Assembly: GCA_033816765.1 (NCBI GenBank)
Contig: CM066288.1
Location: 124,001-188,000 of the forward strand
DNA from: Nothopassalora personata
Taxonomy: Eukaryota > Ascomycota > Dothideomycetes > Mycosphaerellales > Mycosphaerellaceae
Direction: 5' to 3'
Length of the DNA stretch: 64,000 bases
Position numbers and translations under genes: made by a program. The notes below the pieces were generated by a model. It had not been told where the DNA came from. It saw only the letters and a list, made by a program, of their open reading frames with translations, and searched no databases. Below, piece by piece: positions 54,801 to 64,000 of the stretch; the first letter of the stretch is position 1, and every line of letters begins with the position of its first letter.

Positions 54801-55374
54801 TCTCAAGTTCGATATCCCAATCGGCGGCAAGTTTCCAAGGGAACAGTACCAAGCCATCGTCACTCAACTGCAGTCGATTCTGGACTTCATGTCACTGATA
54901 AGCTTGGCTTCATACAGCTTCACGGAGCTTCGTATGGAGGGCGAGGATCAGCATGGCTTGCAGTGGCTACACAGCTTTGAGAAGCTGGCGGGTAATGCCC
55001 AGTTCACGTCAGAACAGGTCACGACACTGTTGTCTCTTATGTCTGCTGCGATTGATAACGGCCAAGCATTACCACCATACCTGCGCGTACCCGAGCCCTG
55101 GTATTTAGCACAGAGGCTGGTCGATATGGACCAAGATATCCTCAGCATACGACATATAGCTGAGCCAGGTTACGCAAGCTTTGCCGTAGTGCAAATCTGC
55201 ACCAGGTTCGTTCACGATGACTTGCGCACGCTCGTCGCTCAGGTCAAGGAGCTGGTGGGTGAGCTTGACTTCAGCTACCATATTGTCAGCACTCAGGATC
55301 CCGCCCGTAACGAGTCTGAAGAGACACTGGTCTACACGAATGTCAGGCCGGAGTGGCGGAGAAAGCAGGATTGA
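51813..55374 (+). CDS. Large membrane transporter, ArAE-like with DUF2421
   Basis: Fungal protein of the aromatic acid exporter-like superfamily (N-terminal ER-transporter 6TM domain plus C-terminal DUF2421). Exons 51813..52136, 52208..52539, 52614..54083 and 54243..55374 give 1085 aa in phase. Two sets of hydrophobic helices are visible. The first (about residues 80–300) includes APTISLALYQADAFAEFY, NITFVCLGCATALLAMFCAV and SFLTGFAVAAGVSLLVFPL. The second (about 660–850) includes LFGTFLALIAAWLAYYIVDG and VIVLFFVALHGGVYILL. A long cytosolic linker lies between and a soluble C-terminal domain follows. Intron 2 belongs to the repeated intron family, and intron 1 may. Intron 3 is 159 bases, long for this window. 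Substrate unknown. Confidence 0.87.
52137..52207 (+). repeat. Possible diverged introner-like intron (transporter intron 1)
   Basis: 71-base intron, GTACGC donor and CCAACAG acceptor. It carries CCTAGAAACTCATTGC then CTTGAGACATCCTGAGAC, which parallels the family pattern CTAGRCACCTTTGC...CTTGGACATCTACTGAC. The 3' third does not match. Membership is uncertain. Confidence 0.35.
52540..52613 (+). repeat. Introner-like intron, copy C (transporter intron 2)
   Basis: 74-base intron: GTGAGTAAATTGAATG, CCTAGGCACCATTGCATATC, TTAGACATCTACTGACCTC and a GCTTTTAG end. It matches PLD introns 4 and 5 almost end to end, although the host gene is unrelated. Confidence 0.75.
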
Positions 55375-55730
55375 AGAAGCATTCTTGCGGACCTTCTGCT
55401 AGCAGCGAACAACGAGCATGGATCGATCTCAGCTGTGCACCTGTGCAAGCTATGTTTTCGTCTCGAGCTACAGCATGCTGTGCTTCCGTCCACCCGCGGC
55501 ACTCAAAAAGCTAGACCCACCTTACGCCGATCACTTCTCCTCGTCCAAGCTTCCTTTAGTGATGATGGTTAAGCTCGCTCCCTGACGCAACTAGCACGAC
55601 CATAGGCTCCATGACGCCGCCCATTGCTGCGAAATTGAACCGCCGCGGCAAGCATTGAGCAAGGACAGTGAGAAGACCTTCGTGCGGAGCGCGTGCTTGA
55701 TCTCAATCCGCAACAACAGCAGCACTCAAG
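55375..55730. other. Intergenic, promoter of the lactonase-like gene
   Basis: 356 bp between tandem plus-strand genes. Nothing else seen. Confidence 0.45.
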
Positions 55731-57102
55731 ATGGTCAAAGCCGACATCACATCTGTTGACCTTTTGCGTCTGGCGTCCAGCTTTGACTACGCCTACAGTC
55801 TTCAAGCAATCACCAGTGCCTCCACGACGGATCACGTCTCGTTCCTCTCGTACGAGCCCTCCTTCATCACCGATGTCGTTGGCACAAACGCAACGCAGGA
55901 GCTGGTAGCAGATCTTCCGTGGGACGCGTTCCACGAATCCGGGGTCTACAACATCGCCACTGGCAAGATCTATGCCACAAGTAACTGGGCTGGCTCCCTC
56001 GACAATCCCATCAACGTGACCACGATCGACATCAAGAACGATCACAAGATCGACTCTGTAAGGTTCGACAAACTCGCAGAGCCTAACGGCGGGTCAGCCT
56101 TCTATCCTCCTGGCACACCAGCGAACTCCAGTGAAGGACAACAGATTGTATTCTGCGATGAAGGCGACCTCAGACGGGGTCCGTCGCAACTGGTCGCAGT
56201 CGATCCAGCCGAAAATACTACCAAGGTGCTCTTGAACAATTTCCTCGGTCGCAACTTCTCCAGTATCAACGACGTGGAGCAAAACGACATTACTGGCGAC
56301 CTGTGGTTCACCGACGCACGCTACGCTTATTGGCAGTATTTTGGACCGGAGCCGAGTATAAGACCACAGGTGTATCGCTTCGAGCCAAAGACCGGAATCG
56401 TGCAAGCTGCAGCTGACGATTTCATTGCCCCCAATGGTATCGAGTTCTCGCCCGACTACAAGCATGTCTATGTTACCGACACCGGGTCCCACACGTTCCC
56501 CGGCAAAGACAACTTGACGGATCCGGCCACTGTGTATCGCTTCGACGTAACACCAGATGGCAAGCGACTGGAGAACCGTCAGGTCTTTGCCTACAGCGAT
56601 CAGGGATTTCCAGATGGCATTCACACCGATACGCTGGGAAACGTGTACAGCGCGACGTCGGACGGCATCCATGTGTGAGTAAGGACCGCATTCCGATGCC
56701 TGCAAATGCTAACGAAATGCTTTCCAGCTGGAACCCTGCAGGCGTACTAATCGGCAAGTTCGGTATTGGCAGCCCAGGGTCGAACAACTTTGTAAGTTCT
56801 CTCATGCAACTTAGCTTTGCCATGGAACTGGTCGTACGCCTTGGCTGGCAAGTCGTACCATATAATACCCCCTCAACGTACGGAACATGCTCGCAAAGGG
56901 CGGATTGCGTAGACCGTTGCCAAGCTCGACGATATCATCACCGCCCCCATGTGATACGCGTAATGAATGCTGCGACATGCTGACTGTTGAATCGCAGATT
57001 TTCGTACCCGGCGGCATGTACATCTTCAACGCATACAAGTTGTGGAAAATCACCATCAAAGCAGAGGGGCGTAGCGTAAAGCGCGATTTCGGGTTGTCTT
57101 GA
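55731..57102 (+). CDS. SMP-30/gluconolactonase-like lactonohydrolase
   Basis: Six-bladed beta-propeller enzyme, probably a calcium-dependent lactonase. Exons 55731..56674, 56728..56791 and 56998..57102 give 370 aa. Family text: SGVYNIATGKIYATSNW near 67 with the metal-ligand-type region, INDVEQNDITGDLWFTDARY near 180, APNGIEFSPDYKHVYVTDTG near 230, GFPDGIHTDTLGNVYSAT near 290, and FVPGGMYIFNAYKLWKI near the end. The Asn and Asp in APNGIEFSPD and PDGIHTD fit SMP-30 ligands. No signal peptide is evident. The second intron (206 bases) is long, and a further small exon inside it cannot be excluded. Substrate unknown. Confidence 0.82.
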
Positions 57103-57570
57103 GTGTCGGGTTGTATTGAGTGCACTCAGATGTCATCATCGCAGCCTTGTGAGACATGCCGCGTCCCAACGCAACCAAGCCAAGGCTGCTCAAGAGTCCC
57201 GATAGCCGAGCACATGGCAAGCTGATTGCACATGCGGCATCCACGGGGTCCGCAGCTACAGATTTTCTTGCTATCATCTTGTACAGCATACGACAATCAT
57301 CTCGACATTACATCGCTCAATACGACGTTCCATTCACGAAACTCGTGTTGGTATATTCTCCATCCAACTAAGCATGGTCAGCCCGGCAAATCTCTTCTGG
57401 CAGAGATGTTCTACTTCACTTACATGCCACACGTCAATCCTCAACGTAAAAGCCGTATCGTTCCCAGCAACGCGTCGGAGGACACCAACAGCTACAAAAT
57501 TTGACAATCAGCATCCTCGTCCTTCATTTCAAAGAACCTCCTCACTCGCGACGTACCAACAATATTGTTC
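57103..57570. other. Convergent intergenic region
   Basis: About 470 bp between converging lactonase-like and DUF3237 genes. Only short frames; nothing recognised. Confidence 0.45.
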
Positions 57571-57608
57571 AACCAATAGTACTTCTTATAACCAATAGTA
57601 CTTCTTAT
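57571..57608. repeat. 19 bp tandem duplication across a stop codon
   Basis: Two perfect 19 bp copies of AACCAATAGTACTTCTTAT (57571..57589 and 57590..57608). On the minus strand the second copy encodes the last residues of the DUF3237 protein, and the first lies at and just beyond its stop codon. Confidence 0.9.
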
Positions 57609-58097
57609 CCCCAGTCTCAATATTCACTCTCAAATGCAGCCCTCCCGCCGGCACACTCGGTCCACTCGTCTGCAACCAGAGATTTGCACCATCATCAGTC
57701 TGCAGGTTGTACCTATGTGACGTGAAGCAAGACGTCAGTCCATGAGTCATCTCCATACTTTTCGCCACCTCGCCGACACAATCCCACTCCATCATCGACG
57801 TACCGCGTATCCGCCGAGAACAGCCCCGTCTGCGGATCCGTGACGCCCCCAATCCGCTACCAGATCCAAGATCTTCCCCGAGAGACGCGGGCCCGTGAAG
57901 TTACCGCCGACAATCGGGATGGCTTTGCGGATGCCGCGAGGGCCTTGTGTCTCGTACAGGCTCTCGAGACAGTCGGCGTAGGCAGTGTACAGGTATACCA
58001 AGCCAGGTGCCTGTGGCTCGGCGGGTGTTGAGAGAGTGCTTCGGCAGAAGCCCAGTGAGGCGAGGAGGGCGGAGGCGATGATGATGGGGAAATGCAT
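57586..58097 (-). pseudogene. Secreted DUF3237 protein gene with one-base frameshift
   Basis: Small beta-barrel protein of unknown function. Signal peptide MHFPIIIASALLASLGFCRS, then the DUF3237 blocks GLVYLYTAYADCLESLYETQ, IPIVGGNFTGPRLSGKILDL and VADWG. The matching continuation (TDPQTGLFSADTR, then after an intron YNLQTDDGANLWLQTSGP, HLRVNIETGDKKYYWL) lies one base out of frame. The shift is at a run of five G at about 57849–57853; with four G the two exons (58097..57804 and 57712..57586) would give 139 aa in phase. The intron is 91 bases, GTACGT to CATAG. It may be a real disabling mutation or a homopolymer base-calling error; everything else in the gene looks intact, so I lean slightly to error. 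Confidence 0.7.
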
Positions 58098-58451
58098 TGC
58101 AAAGAGTAGAAGTGGAGAGGAAGTGGAGAGGGTGAAGTTCCTAGTGGTTTGGCCCTGGTGTATGTTGTCCTACTGCACAATGGTGTGTGGTATTGTGCCT
58201 TAGCCTATGAAGTGATGTTCGAACCGAGCTATACAGTGGTAAACGAAGTCTTCGGCAACGCAAGTCGGGACCTTGCAGGCAAGGTACAGCAAGCTATTGC
58301 AAGGTTCTCCTCCCAACTATGGTGCTGTTTGGGAATGCCGTGGATCATGCCCCGGACTGCACCACTCCACGTTCTGGCGTCTCTCGTCGACAGCGGGGAG
58401 GAGCGGATCGGTCGCGGCATATGCGACAGGGCCTGCTTGCTTGGTGACTGC
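58098..58451. other. Intergenic, DUF3237 gene promoter and VPS16 3' region
   Basis: 354 bp between two minus-strand genes. Nothing recognised. Confidence 0.45.
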
Positions 58452-61038
58452 TCAACGACCTTTGGAAAGTTGTGCGAGCATTCTATCAATCTCTAGCATA
58501 CCGTTACCGCTCGCCTTCGTCCTCAGATCCTCCAAGGTGGCGCGATCTTTTGCCTTCAGCGCCTCTTCTGCAGCTCTCGTGACCAGACCGCACTTGACCC
58601 ACATCTCGATTCGTTCGCCAGGGGTCAACGCGGTGCATTTGGGAATGAAGACTGAAGCAACCTTGGGGTTACCAGCTCCCAGTATCTCGTTGAAGAACGG
58701 CTGTACAGCATCAGCATTCACACTTTCACCAAGAGCAACGGCATACTCACCTCCCATCCGATCGGGCTCTTGCGGTTCTTCGACATCTCCTCTAGCTCTC
58801 TCCAATCTCGGCGACTGACCAACGCCCGGAGTCTGATCCACCAGTACGTCTTGTCAGCGACCTTGAACTCGCTTTGTACTTTCTGTGAACGTTTCATATT
58901 GCCCGTCTTGATGAGCTTGCTCAAGGTTTCGTTCACAGACAGCCCAACGTAGCGATCACTGAGTTCCTTCTCGAAGTGCTCTTGTAAGCGCAGTAGCTTC
59001 TGAGATTCCTCAATCGCAGTGACTTGGGGCGCAAACTCTTTGCTATCGCGCAGCAGCTTGGCAGCCATCTTGAGCTTGTCACTTGCAGGACCAATATCGC
59101 TCGCTGCCAGAGCCTCCGAGATGAGCAGATTGGCACCATCCAATCTTCGGTCATCTTGGTAGTAAAAGTCTTTTAGCAGCTCTTGATCCTGATCTATGGC
59201 TGAGGCCTCCACGATCGCGGTAGCCATTGGCCTACTGTTGATGGTTCGAAAGAAGCTCGATAGTGGGATCTTCTTCTTCAAGTCGAGTAAGACGTAAAAC
59301 ACGAGATCAGTGTCACCGCTTTGGATCGCTTTGTCCAGAGCGATAGACTCTTGGCCAATGTTGAGCAGCAGGGGGACTTGTTTACCTGCTCGCGGCTCAT
59401 GTTCCAGGAGTTCTGTTGCAAGGTCGTGGCGTCCCTCGACATATGCTGCCCTCGCTACCTCCTCAAAAGATATGCCCCGTTTTCCATTGAGCTTCCGCAC
59501 AATCTCTTCACATATACTGTCCTCGTTGGTGCTGGAGCTGCGCACCTTTTGCCGTGCCCAGTGTACATATATCCTGTCGACAGGAAGATGCAAGTATTCG
59601 GACACTTTGAGTGCGAGCAAGTACTCTTGCCTATTGACAAGCCGCTGAATGAGCTTCTCCGGCGTGAGGCGGATGTACTGCTCGTAGGACAGCGGCAGCC
59701 CGACCTCGAAGAAGCGAACCGCATTGAGTACCCGCAAAGCCTCAGTCATGTCTACGAAGTCGTCGCTATTGTACAGCTCGAGCACCGACTTGCCAAAGGA
59801 TGCGGCTTTGAGGAGCTGCTTCTGCCAGTGTACGCTATACTCCTTGCCAGCAGCACGAACACAGATGTCGACAGCTTCATCGAGACTCTGTCTGATGAGC
59901 TGAATGTTGTCGTCAGCTTTGGGCGATTTGTTCTCAAGCTGTTCGATGGCGTCGAGAAGTACGGCCGCAGGGGCATCGGAGCCAAGCTTGAACACTTCCT
60001 CTGTCGTATCAGGATCGACCTTTTGGAGAAACTCGCAAACATCGTTGGTGAGGATCCTCAGTCCATCGACATCCGGCAACAGGTGGACGAACGAGGTATA
60101 ATCTTGTAGTTTCCACGCGGCGCCATGGGGTCCAATGAGGTGGACTTCGTCTTCCCATGCAATGGCTACAGCGTTGTCACCACACCACTCCATATCTTTC
60201 GGTGGTGTCCTAGCTTTCGTGTCGTACTCGCTGAAGCGTTCCTGAAAATCGGCGCTGATGACCCAGACCTTCCCATCGTCCGTGTAGAGGGCAATGAACT
60301 TCCCATTTGGCGAGACTCGGATGTGCCTGAAGGGTCCAGCTTCCAGTCCACGGTCCTCTGCCTCTACAGCATCCACGACATGAACAGTCTTACCAATCGC
60401 GAGCAGCACTTCCACCGAACGCGAGGACGTGGATTCAGGCGGTATCAGGGTCCAGGAGTGAACCTCGCCAGGCGGTGCGGAAGCCAGAAGCTGCGGTCGT
60501 GGCTCATCGTATCGCGTCACTACCACGACGCTGTTGTTTCCCAGCAGCGCCACGAATCCCGTCGACCAGAAGCTGCAGCTCTGTACTCGATGCTCTTCCG
60601 CACCATGTCCTAGCGAGAATGGGGTGAAGTCGTCCTGCAGGTCGGCGTACATGCGCACCGTGCCATCGTCGGTGATGACCAGTAGCCGCTCGTCCTCTGA
60701 CCACCCAACGCTCTTGATGCTGCCCTCGGTGCAGGTGATCTGCCGTATCAACTTCCCGGCATAGCTGTATATGTCGATGGTCGATGTGAAGGCGTGCGAG
60801 CCGCGGAGGGAGTAGATCTTGCTTGGGTCACGTCTCAGTGCTGTCGCGTGTCAGAACGAGTGTACACGTGTAGACATGGGAAGTGCTCACCTACAGCACC
60901 ACTATAGGGAGCGCCCGTCACCGTGTACTTCTCGAGCTCGACGTCGGGATCGAAGACATGGTCGTACAGGTGCAGCTTGCGGTAGAAGCCATTACCGATG
61001 CGCTCCCAGTTTGCGCGAGGAGCGAGAGGCTTCGACAT
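58452..61038 (-). CDS. VPS16: Vacuolar sorting protein VPS16 (HOPS/CORVET core)
   Basis: Class C Vps subunit that tethers endosomal and vacuolar membranes and recruits Vps33. Exons 61038..60891, 60840..58751 and 58700..58452 give 828 aa, the normal fungal length. N-terminal VPS16_N propeller: MSKPLAPRANWERIGNGFYRK, YSLRGSHAFTSTIDIYSYAG, GSIKSVGWSEDERLLVI. C-terminal helical solenoid: CVRAAGKEYSVHWQKQLLKAA, LRVLNAVRFFEVGLPLSYEQY, VHWARQKVRSSS, LVFYVLLDLKKKIPLSSFF, ending near AGNPKVASVFIPKC. Introns: GTGAGC to GCGACAG (50 bases) and GTGAGT to GTACAG (50 bases). The start ATG lies about 45 bases from a long TG repeat. Very confident. Confidence 0.95.
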
Positions 61039-61358
61039 GTTGGTGGCCGCCAGCCACGACACTCATGGCCGGTACATTGTATCTGTGTGTGTGAGTGAGT
61101 GTGTGTGTGAGTGTGTGAGTGTGTGAGTGTGTGAGTGTGTGAGTGTGTGAGTGTGTGAGTGTGTGTGTGTGTGTGTGAGTGTGTGTGTGTGTGAGTGTGA
61201 GTGTGTGTGAGTGTGAGTGTGTGTGTTGTTCGTGGAAGACCGCCTCGTCTCTCGCGCCGGAAGCTTCCCCCTCCTGCAATGGTCAACACGTGCCCACCAA
61301 ATCAATGATGCAGCAGGGCTTCCCCCCCCCCCCACCCCTCGAACCTGGACCTCTCACT
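61039..61358. promoter_or_regulatory. Divergent promoter VPS16 / Mg-chelatase-like gene
   Basis: 320 bp between two ATGs, nearly half of it TG/TGAG microsatellite. A run of 13 C follows near 61323–61335. Confidence 0.5.
61084..61226. repeat. TG / TGAG microsatellite
   Basis: About 143 bp of alternating TG dinucleotides interrupted by regular GAG steps (TGTGTGAG units). Several spurious frames rich in Thr/His/Ser/Leu or Val/Cys arise only from this repeat. Confidence 0.95.
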
Positions 61359-62399
61359 ATGGAGTCCTCCATCGAAGCACGTCTACAGGACTTGGGGGAT
61401 CTGGAACTGGCTCTCCTGGTGTCTATGATTGCCGAGGAGCACTGTATTGTATCTACCAATACGGGGACCACGACGAGTCTGTCGCAGGGACTGAGCTTCA
61501 CATGTGCCCACACTTTCGGCGTCAACCCCGTCGTCATAGAATGCTCTGCCGAAACTACAGTGGATGATTTCACCGACTCGATGCTCATCGATGTGGATGA
61601 GCTCAAGGACAACGTTCCGGGTGTACGAGATGGTATGGAACGACCGACATTCTCGGTCGATTTCTCACCTTCACGCGAACGGAGCCCGGGACGTTTTGGC
61701 AGCTTCGCAGGCGACAGGCTCGAGAACAAGCACATTGCACATGTAATCATCGCTTCGGCCCTGGACACAGCTTGTGAAGCAGTGCAGGTCCAAGCATTGG
61801 AGCTGCTCCGCTCGAAGCGTATCTTCACGAGATCTGCAATGCACGTGGCACCAAAGGAGTTGCTCTTCATCGCAGTGCTGTCTCATCCACAGGCAAAGCT
61901 GTTCCGGCACCTCAACGACGTGTTCGCCATGTCTCATGTCCACGACGACGACGACGACGACGACGGGCATCCGCACTTTGATAGCCACAGTAGCAAGGCG
62001 CTAAGCTCGGCTTTCCTCCCGGACCATGTGAGAGTACTCAGACAGCAGATGGACCATGTCTCCTTGACTGCAGAGATGGCACAGTATCTACACAACGTGG
62101 TAGTGTTCATGCGGAACAGCCGCTACGTCAAGGGTGGCGTCACAGCTACGGCGACCCGTCAAATGCGCAGTATATGCAGAGCGCTGGCACCGCTTCATGG
62201 CATTGACTACGTCCCTCCTTCTCTCGTGGCTTTGGCAGCTCGGAAGATCTATCCTCATCGTCTGGTGCTGGCAACACACGAGAATGAGAAGAGTCTGTTA
62301 TGGGGCAGCGACCCTGCGGCAGTGAAGGAGCTGCTTGAGGGTGTAACAGTCGAAGATGCCATCGAGGACGTCCTTGCCAGCATCGAAGCACCGTTGTGA
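61359..62399 (+). CDS. Fungal Mg-chelatase-like AAA+ related protein
   Basis: 346 aa. The N-terminus has LQDLGDLELALLVSMIAEEHC, a start I associate with fungal proteins annotated as magnesium chelatase domain proteins. The C-terminal half (AHVIIASALDTACEAVQVQALE, HNVVVFMRNSRYVKGGVTA, FLPDHVRVLRQQMDHVSL) resembles the lid helices of MoxR/Mg-chelatase ATPases. No Walker A P-loop (GxxxxGKS) is visible, so it would not bind ATP in the classical way. A run of seven Asp (near residue 197) comes from a GAC repeat. The frame is open from 61179 through the microsatellite, but the first ATG with protein-like downstream text is 61359; an ATG at 61308 is possible. Role unknown. Confidence 0.7.
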   Translation: MESSIEARLQDLGDLELALLVSMIAEEHCIVSTNTGTTTSLSQGLSFTCAHTFGVNPVVIECSAETTVDDFTDSMLIDVDELKDNVPGVRDGMERPTFSVDFSPSRERSPGRFGSFAGDRLENKHIAHVIIASALDTACEAVQVQALELLRSKRIFTRSAMHVAPKELLFIAVLSHPQAKLFRHLNDVFAMSHVHDDDDDDDGHPHFDSHSSKALSSAFLPDHVRVLRQQMDHVSLTAEMAQYLHNVVVFMRNSRYVKGGVTATATRQMRSICRALAPLHGIDYVPPSLVALAARKIYPHRLVLATHENEKSLLWGSDPAAVKELLEGVTVEDAIEDVLASIEAPL

Positions 62400-62877
62400 A
62401 GAACTACTGCTCCACTCCATTAACGTGGACTGATCTCCCGTCGACATCTCAAGCTTCCGCATAACGGAATCGTCTACTGAGTATGGCCTCTGCTCCGGCA
62501 TGAGGCCCAGCTCAACTGGCTGCTCAGCGTCGATCGCAGCGTCTTCATCGAGCATGGGCTTCATACTCTCGGCACGCTCAGTCACGTCGGCGATCTCCTT
62601 GATCCATCCAGCTATCCACTTCTCTTGTATGGAACCCAGAATGCCGATCTGGATGCTTCTGTAATCCAACTTCTCCCGCCTCGGCTCACGCTCGGGATCC
62701 CACTGCATGACTACCGATTCGCCTTCAGTATGTGGACTCGAAGCTAGACACGCGTTGCTTAGGAGCTCCGCGGAATCTCATGCTTCACGTGGGTATGCGA
62801 GGATGCGTTCCTGGTTGTGGTCCTTACATGAGTAGCCGCTTCGATACATCCTCCAGCACCAGGAAGGATTGATCCAT
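62298..62877 (-). CDS. Small hypothetical protein, two exons
   Basis: I do not recognise the family. A proposed exon 1 (62877..62828, MDQSFLVLEDVSKRLL) joins exon 2 (62736..62298) by a GTAAGG donor and TTCGAG acceptor, giving 162 aa. Exon 2 is protein-like: SVVMQWDPEREPRREKLDYR, SIQIGILGSIQEKWIAGWIK, EIADVTERAESMKP, then an acidic stretch. It could instead start at 62708 with MQWDPERE. The last 102 bases overlap the 3' end of the convergent chelatase-like gene in antisense, so the true 3' end may be earlier. Composition and frame length support a gene; function unknown. Confidence 0.5.
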
Positions 62878-63799
62878 GTCATGCGGCCAGGCTTGAAGAG
62901 AGGCGCGGCTGAAAGTTTCTGGTGTTCGAAAGCGTCTGAGGCGATCGTTGCATCATATGCTTGGTATACTGTTATGCAGTCTTTGTCAAATGAAGCACGG
63001 AGAACGATGCGGGCTAGCCATAGGCGATGTACGTGTACAATCTCCGGCGGACACGCACTGGATACGATGGGCTTTTATTTGCTGAGAGTGCTGGGAGTTA
63101 TGCAGTTGATGCCTCTCGCATGTCGCTTGGATCGTGCATGTGCGGCCTCTTACTTGTACAACACTTTGTAGAGGGGGCGGCTCCGCCATTGAGCGAAAAG
63201 ACCTTGACAGCTTTCCAAACACAATACAGTCTGATTCTACTATTGTCCTGCTCGCCAGATCATCGCTCTTCGACCTTACATACACGAACCAATTCGTCAC
63301 ATCGCTTTGACAATGTCCGGGCCACGGCCTCATGTTCACCGAGGACCTAGGTCACTTGCGAGGCGATAATGCCAATCTTGCAGTGCTGTTGGTGTACGTG
63401 ATCTTCGCGACATGTGGTCTCGCATCCTTTCTCTTGCCAAGGCTGTGAAAACCACTGGAGGATACGACCGCCATTTTGGACGCTCTGCGAGTACTCAGAC
63501 CAGGTTTCCACGAAATTTGTGTCGAAATTGATCGACTATCACGGCGCTGCACACCACCAGATGCAAACGGATAATAATACTTCCTGAAGAACGTCATATC
63601 TGAGTATGCTGACACAGCTGCCCGTCTTCGATAGGTCGTGTATGACTGACTATAGATGAATATGCTATCATGTTGCAGACTACGACGTGCACTCAGCACC
63701 CCAGAACCCCTCTCGTAGACTACTTACTCCCTCCACCCCAAACCCCTACTCAACAACGGGATCCCGCTCAGGCTTCTCGAAACTCCAAATCAACCACCT
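62878..63799. other. Intergenic, nothing recognised
   Basis: 0.9 kb with short frames only. It holds the presumed promoter of the small hypothetical gene and the 3' region of the partial gene at the edge. Confidence 0.4.
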
Positions 63800-64000
63800 C
63801 TATCTAGACTGCAAAGCGCGAGTAATCTTTGTGTGTCGAAACTCAGTCCCTTGAACCCTATCATCACCCAGTGCTAAAGTCTCCATGATAATATATATCC
63901 CTTCGGCGAAACCCGGGACATCCTTTGTGCCTTGCAGTGATGTCGTCCATTTTCTCCCGTGCTTGCTCGACGGATGTGTATGCGCCCGCGACTGTTGCGT
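63800..64000 (-). CDS. Partial 3' end of an unidentified gene
   Basis: Frame open from the window edge to a stop at 63800..63802 (66 codons). Protein-like text: KWTTSLQGTKDVPGFAEGI, YIIMETLALGDDRVQGTEF, KITRALQSR. A second overlapping frame near the edge (AYTSVEQAREKMDDITAR) also reads like protein, so a frameshift or an intron boundary may lie near 63930. The gene continues outside the window; no family assigned. Confidence 0.3.
   Translation of the reverse strand, partial: TQQSRAHTHPSSKHGRKWTTSLQGTKDVPGFAEGIYIIMETLALGDDRVQGTEFRHTKITRALQSR

Noticed and set aside
60918..61335. Several frames with Thr-His or Val-Cys repeats
   Set aside because: Translations of the TG microsatellite on both strands; no conserved content.
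1..64000. tRNA, rRNA, CRISPR arrays, bacterial operons
   Set aside because: Looked for typical T-arm and B-box patterns and repeat-spacer arrays by eye; none convincing, and the gene structure is eukaryotic.

Overview
This 64 kb window is nuclear DNA of a filamentous ascomycete. The genes are dense and carry short GT–AG introns, most of 50–90 bases, with CTAAC/CTGAC branch sites. The proteins are fungal (fungal-type G beta, short PLD, GT69, DUF2421 transporter). The best specific clue is a set of near-identical 68–74 base introns. These look like the introner-like elements described from Mycosphaerellaceae and some other Dothideomycetes, so I infer a Dothideomycete, probably Mycosphaerellaceae. 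No bacterial, viral, CRISPR or rRNA features were seen. I worked out the exon structures by eye from splice signals, phase continuity and family conservation; no alignment was run.

Layout. 0–14.3 kb: TEL1/ATM kinase (-) and NUP192 (+) share a 409 bp divergent promoter. 14.4–22 kb: a short-form phospholipase D (-), then a phosducin-like protein (-) and the G protein beta subunit (-) in tandem. Phosducin-like proteins are chaperones of G beta-gamma, so these two neighbours belong to one pathway. 24–25 kb: ribosomal protein uS14/S29 (-) divergent from a DUF4604 nuclear-type protein (+). 26.6–27.2 kb: a frameshifted 3' remnant of an AMP-binding enzyme. 27.3–31 kb: RPC53 (Pol III) and an MFS transporter, both (-). 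31.3–35.2 kb: TRM3-type tRNA Gm18 methyltransferase (+). 35.5–39 kb: mitochondrial EF-Tu (-) divergent from 3-hydroxyisobutyryl-CoA hydrolase (+). 39.2–45.9 kb: a short kinesin-3 (-), RSC8/SWI3 (-) and a GT69 glycosyltransferase (+).

45.9–49.2 kb is the accessory patch. It holds a gene-poor stretch, a 540 bp MITE with 125 bp terminal inverted repeats and a 9 bp target duplication, an orphan intron-like element, and an F-box gene that seems frameshifted at its 3' end. 49.6–64 kb: RPL32 (+), MRT4 (-), a large DUF2421/ArAE-like membrane transporter (+), an SMP-30-like lactonase (+), a secreted DUF3237 protein with a one-base frameshift (-), VPS16 (-), a Mg-chelatase-like protein (+) sharing a TG-microsatellite promoter with VPS16, a small unknown gene (-), and a partial 3' end at the right edge.

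Most genes are housekeeping: DNA damage signalling, nuclear pore, translation and ribosome assembly, Pol III, chromatin remodelling, vesicle fusion, mitochondrial valine catabolism. There is no gene cluster with an obvious shared product. The most notable material is the family of repeated introns, including two that flank a 16-base microexon carrying a catalytic PLD motif, and the MITE.
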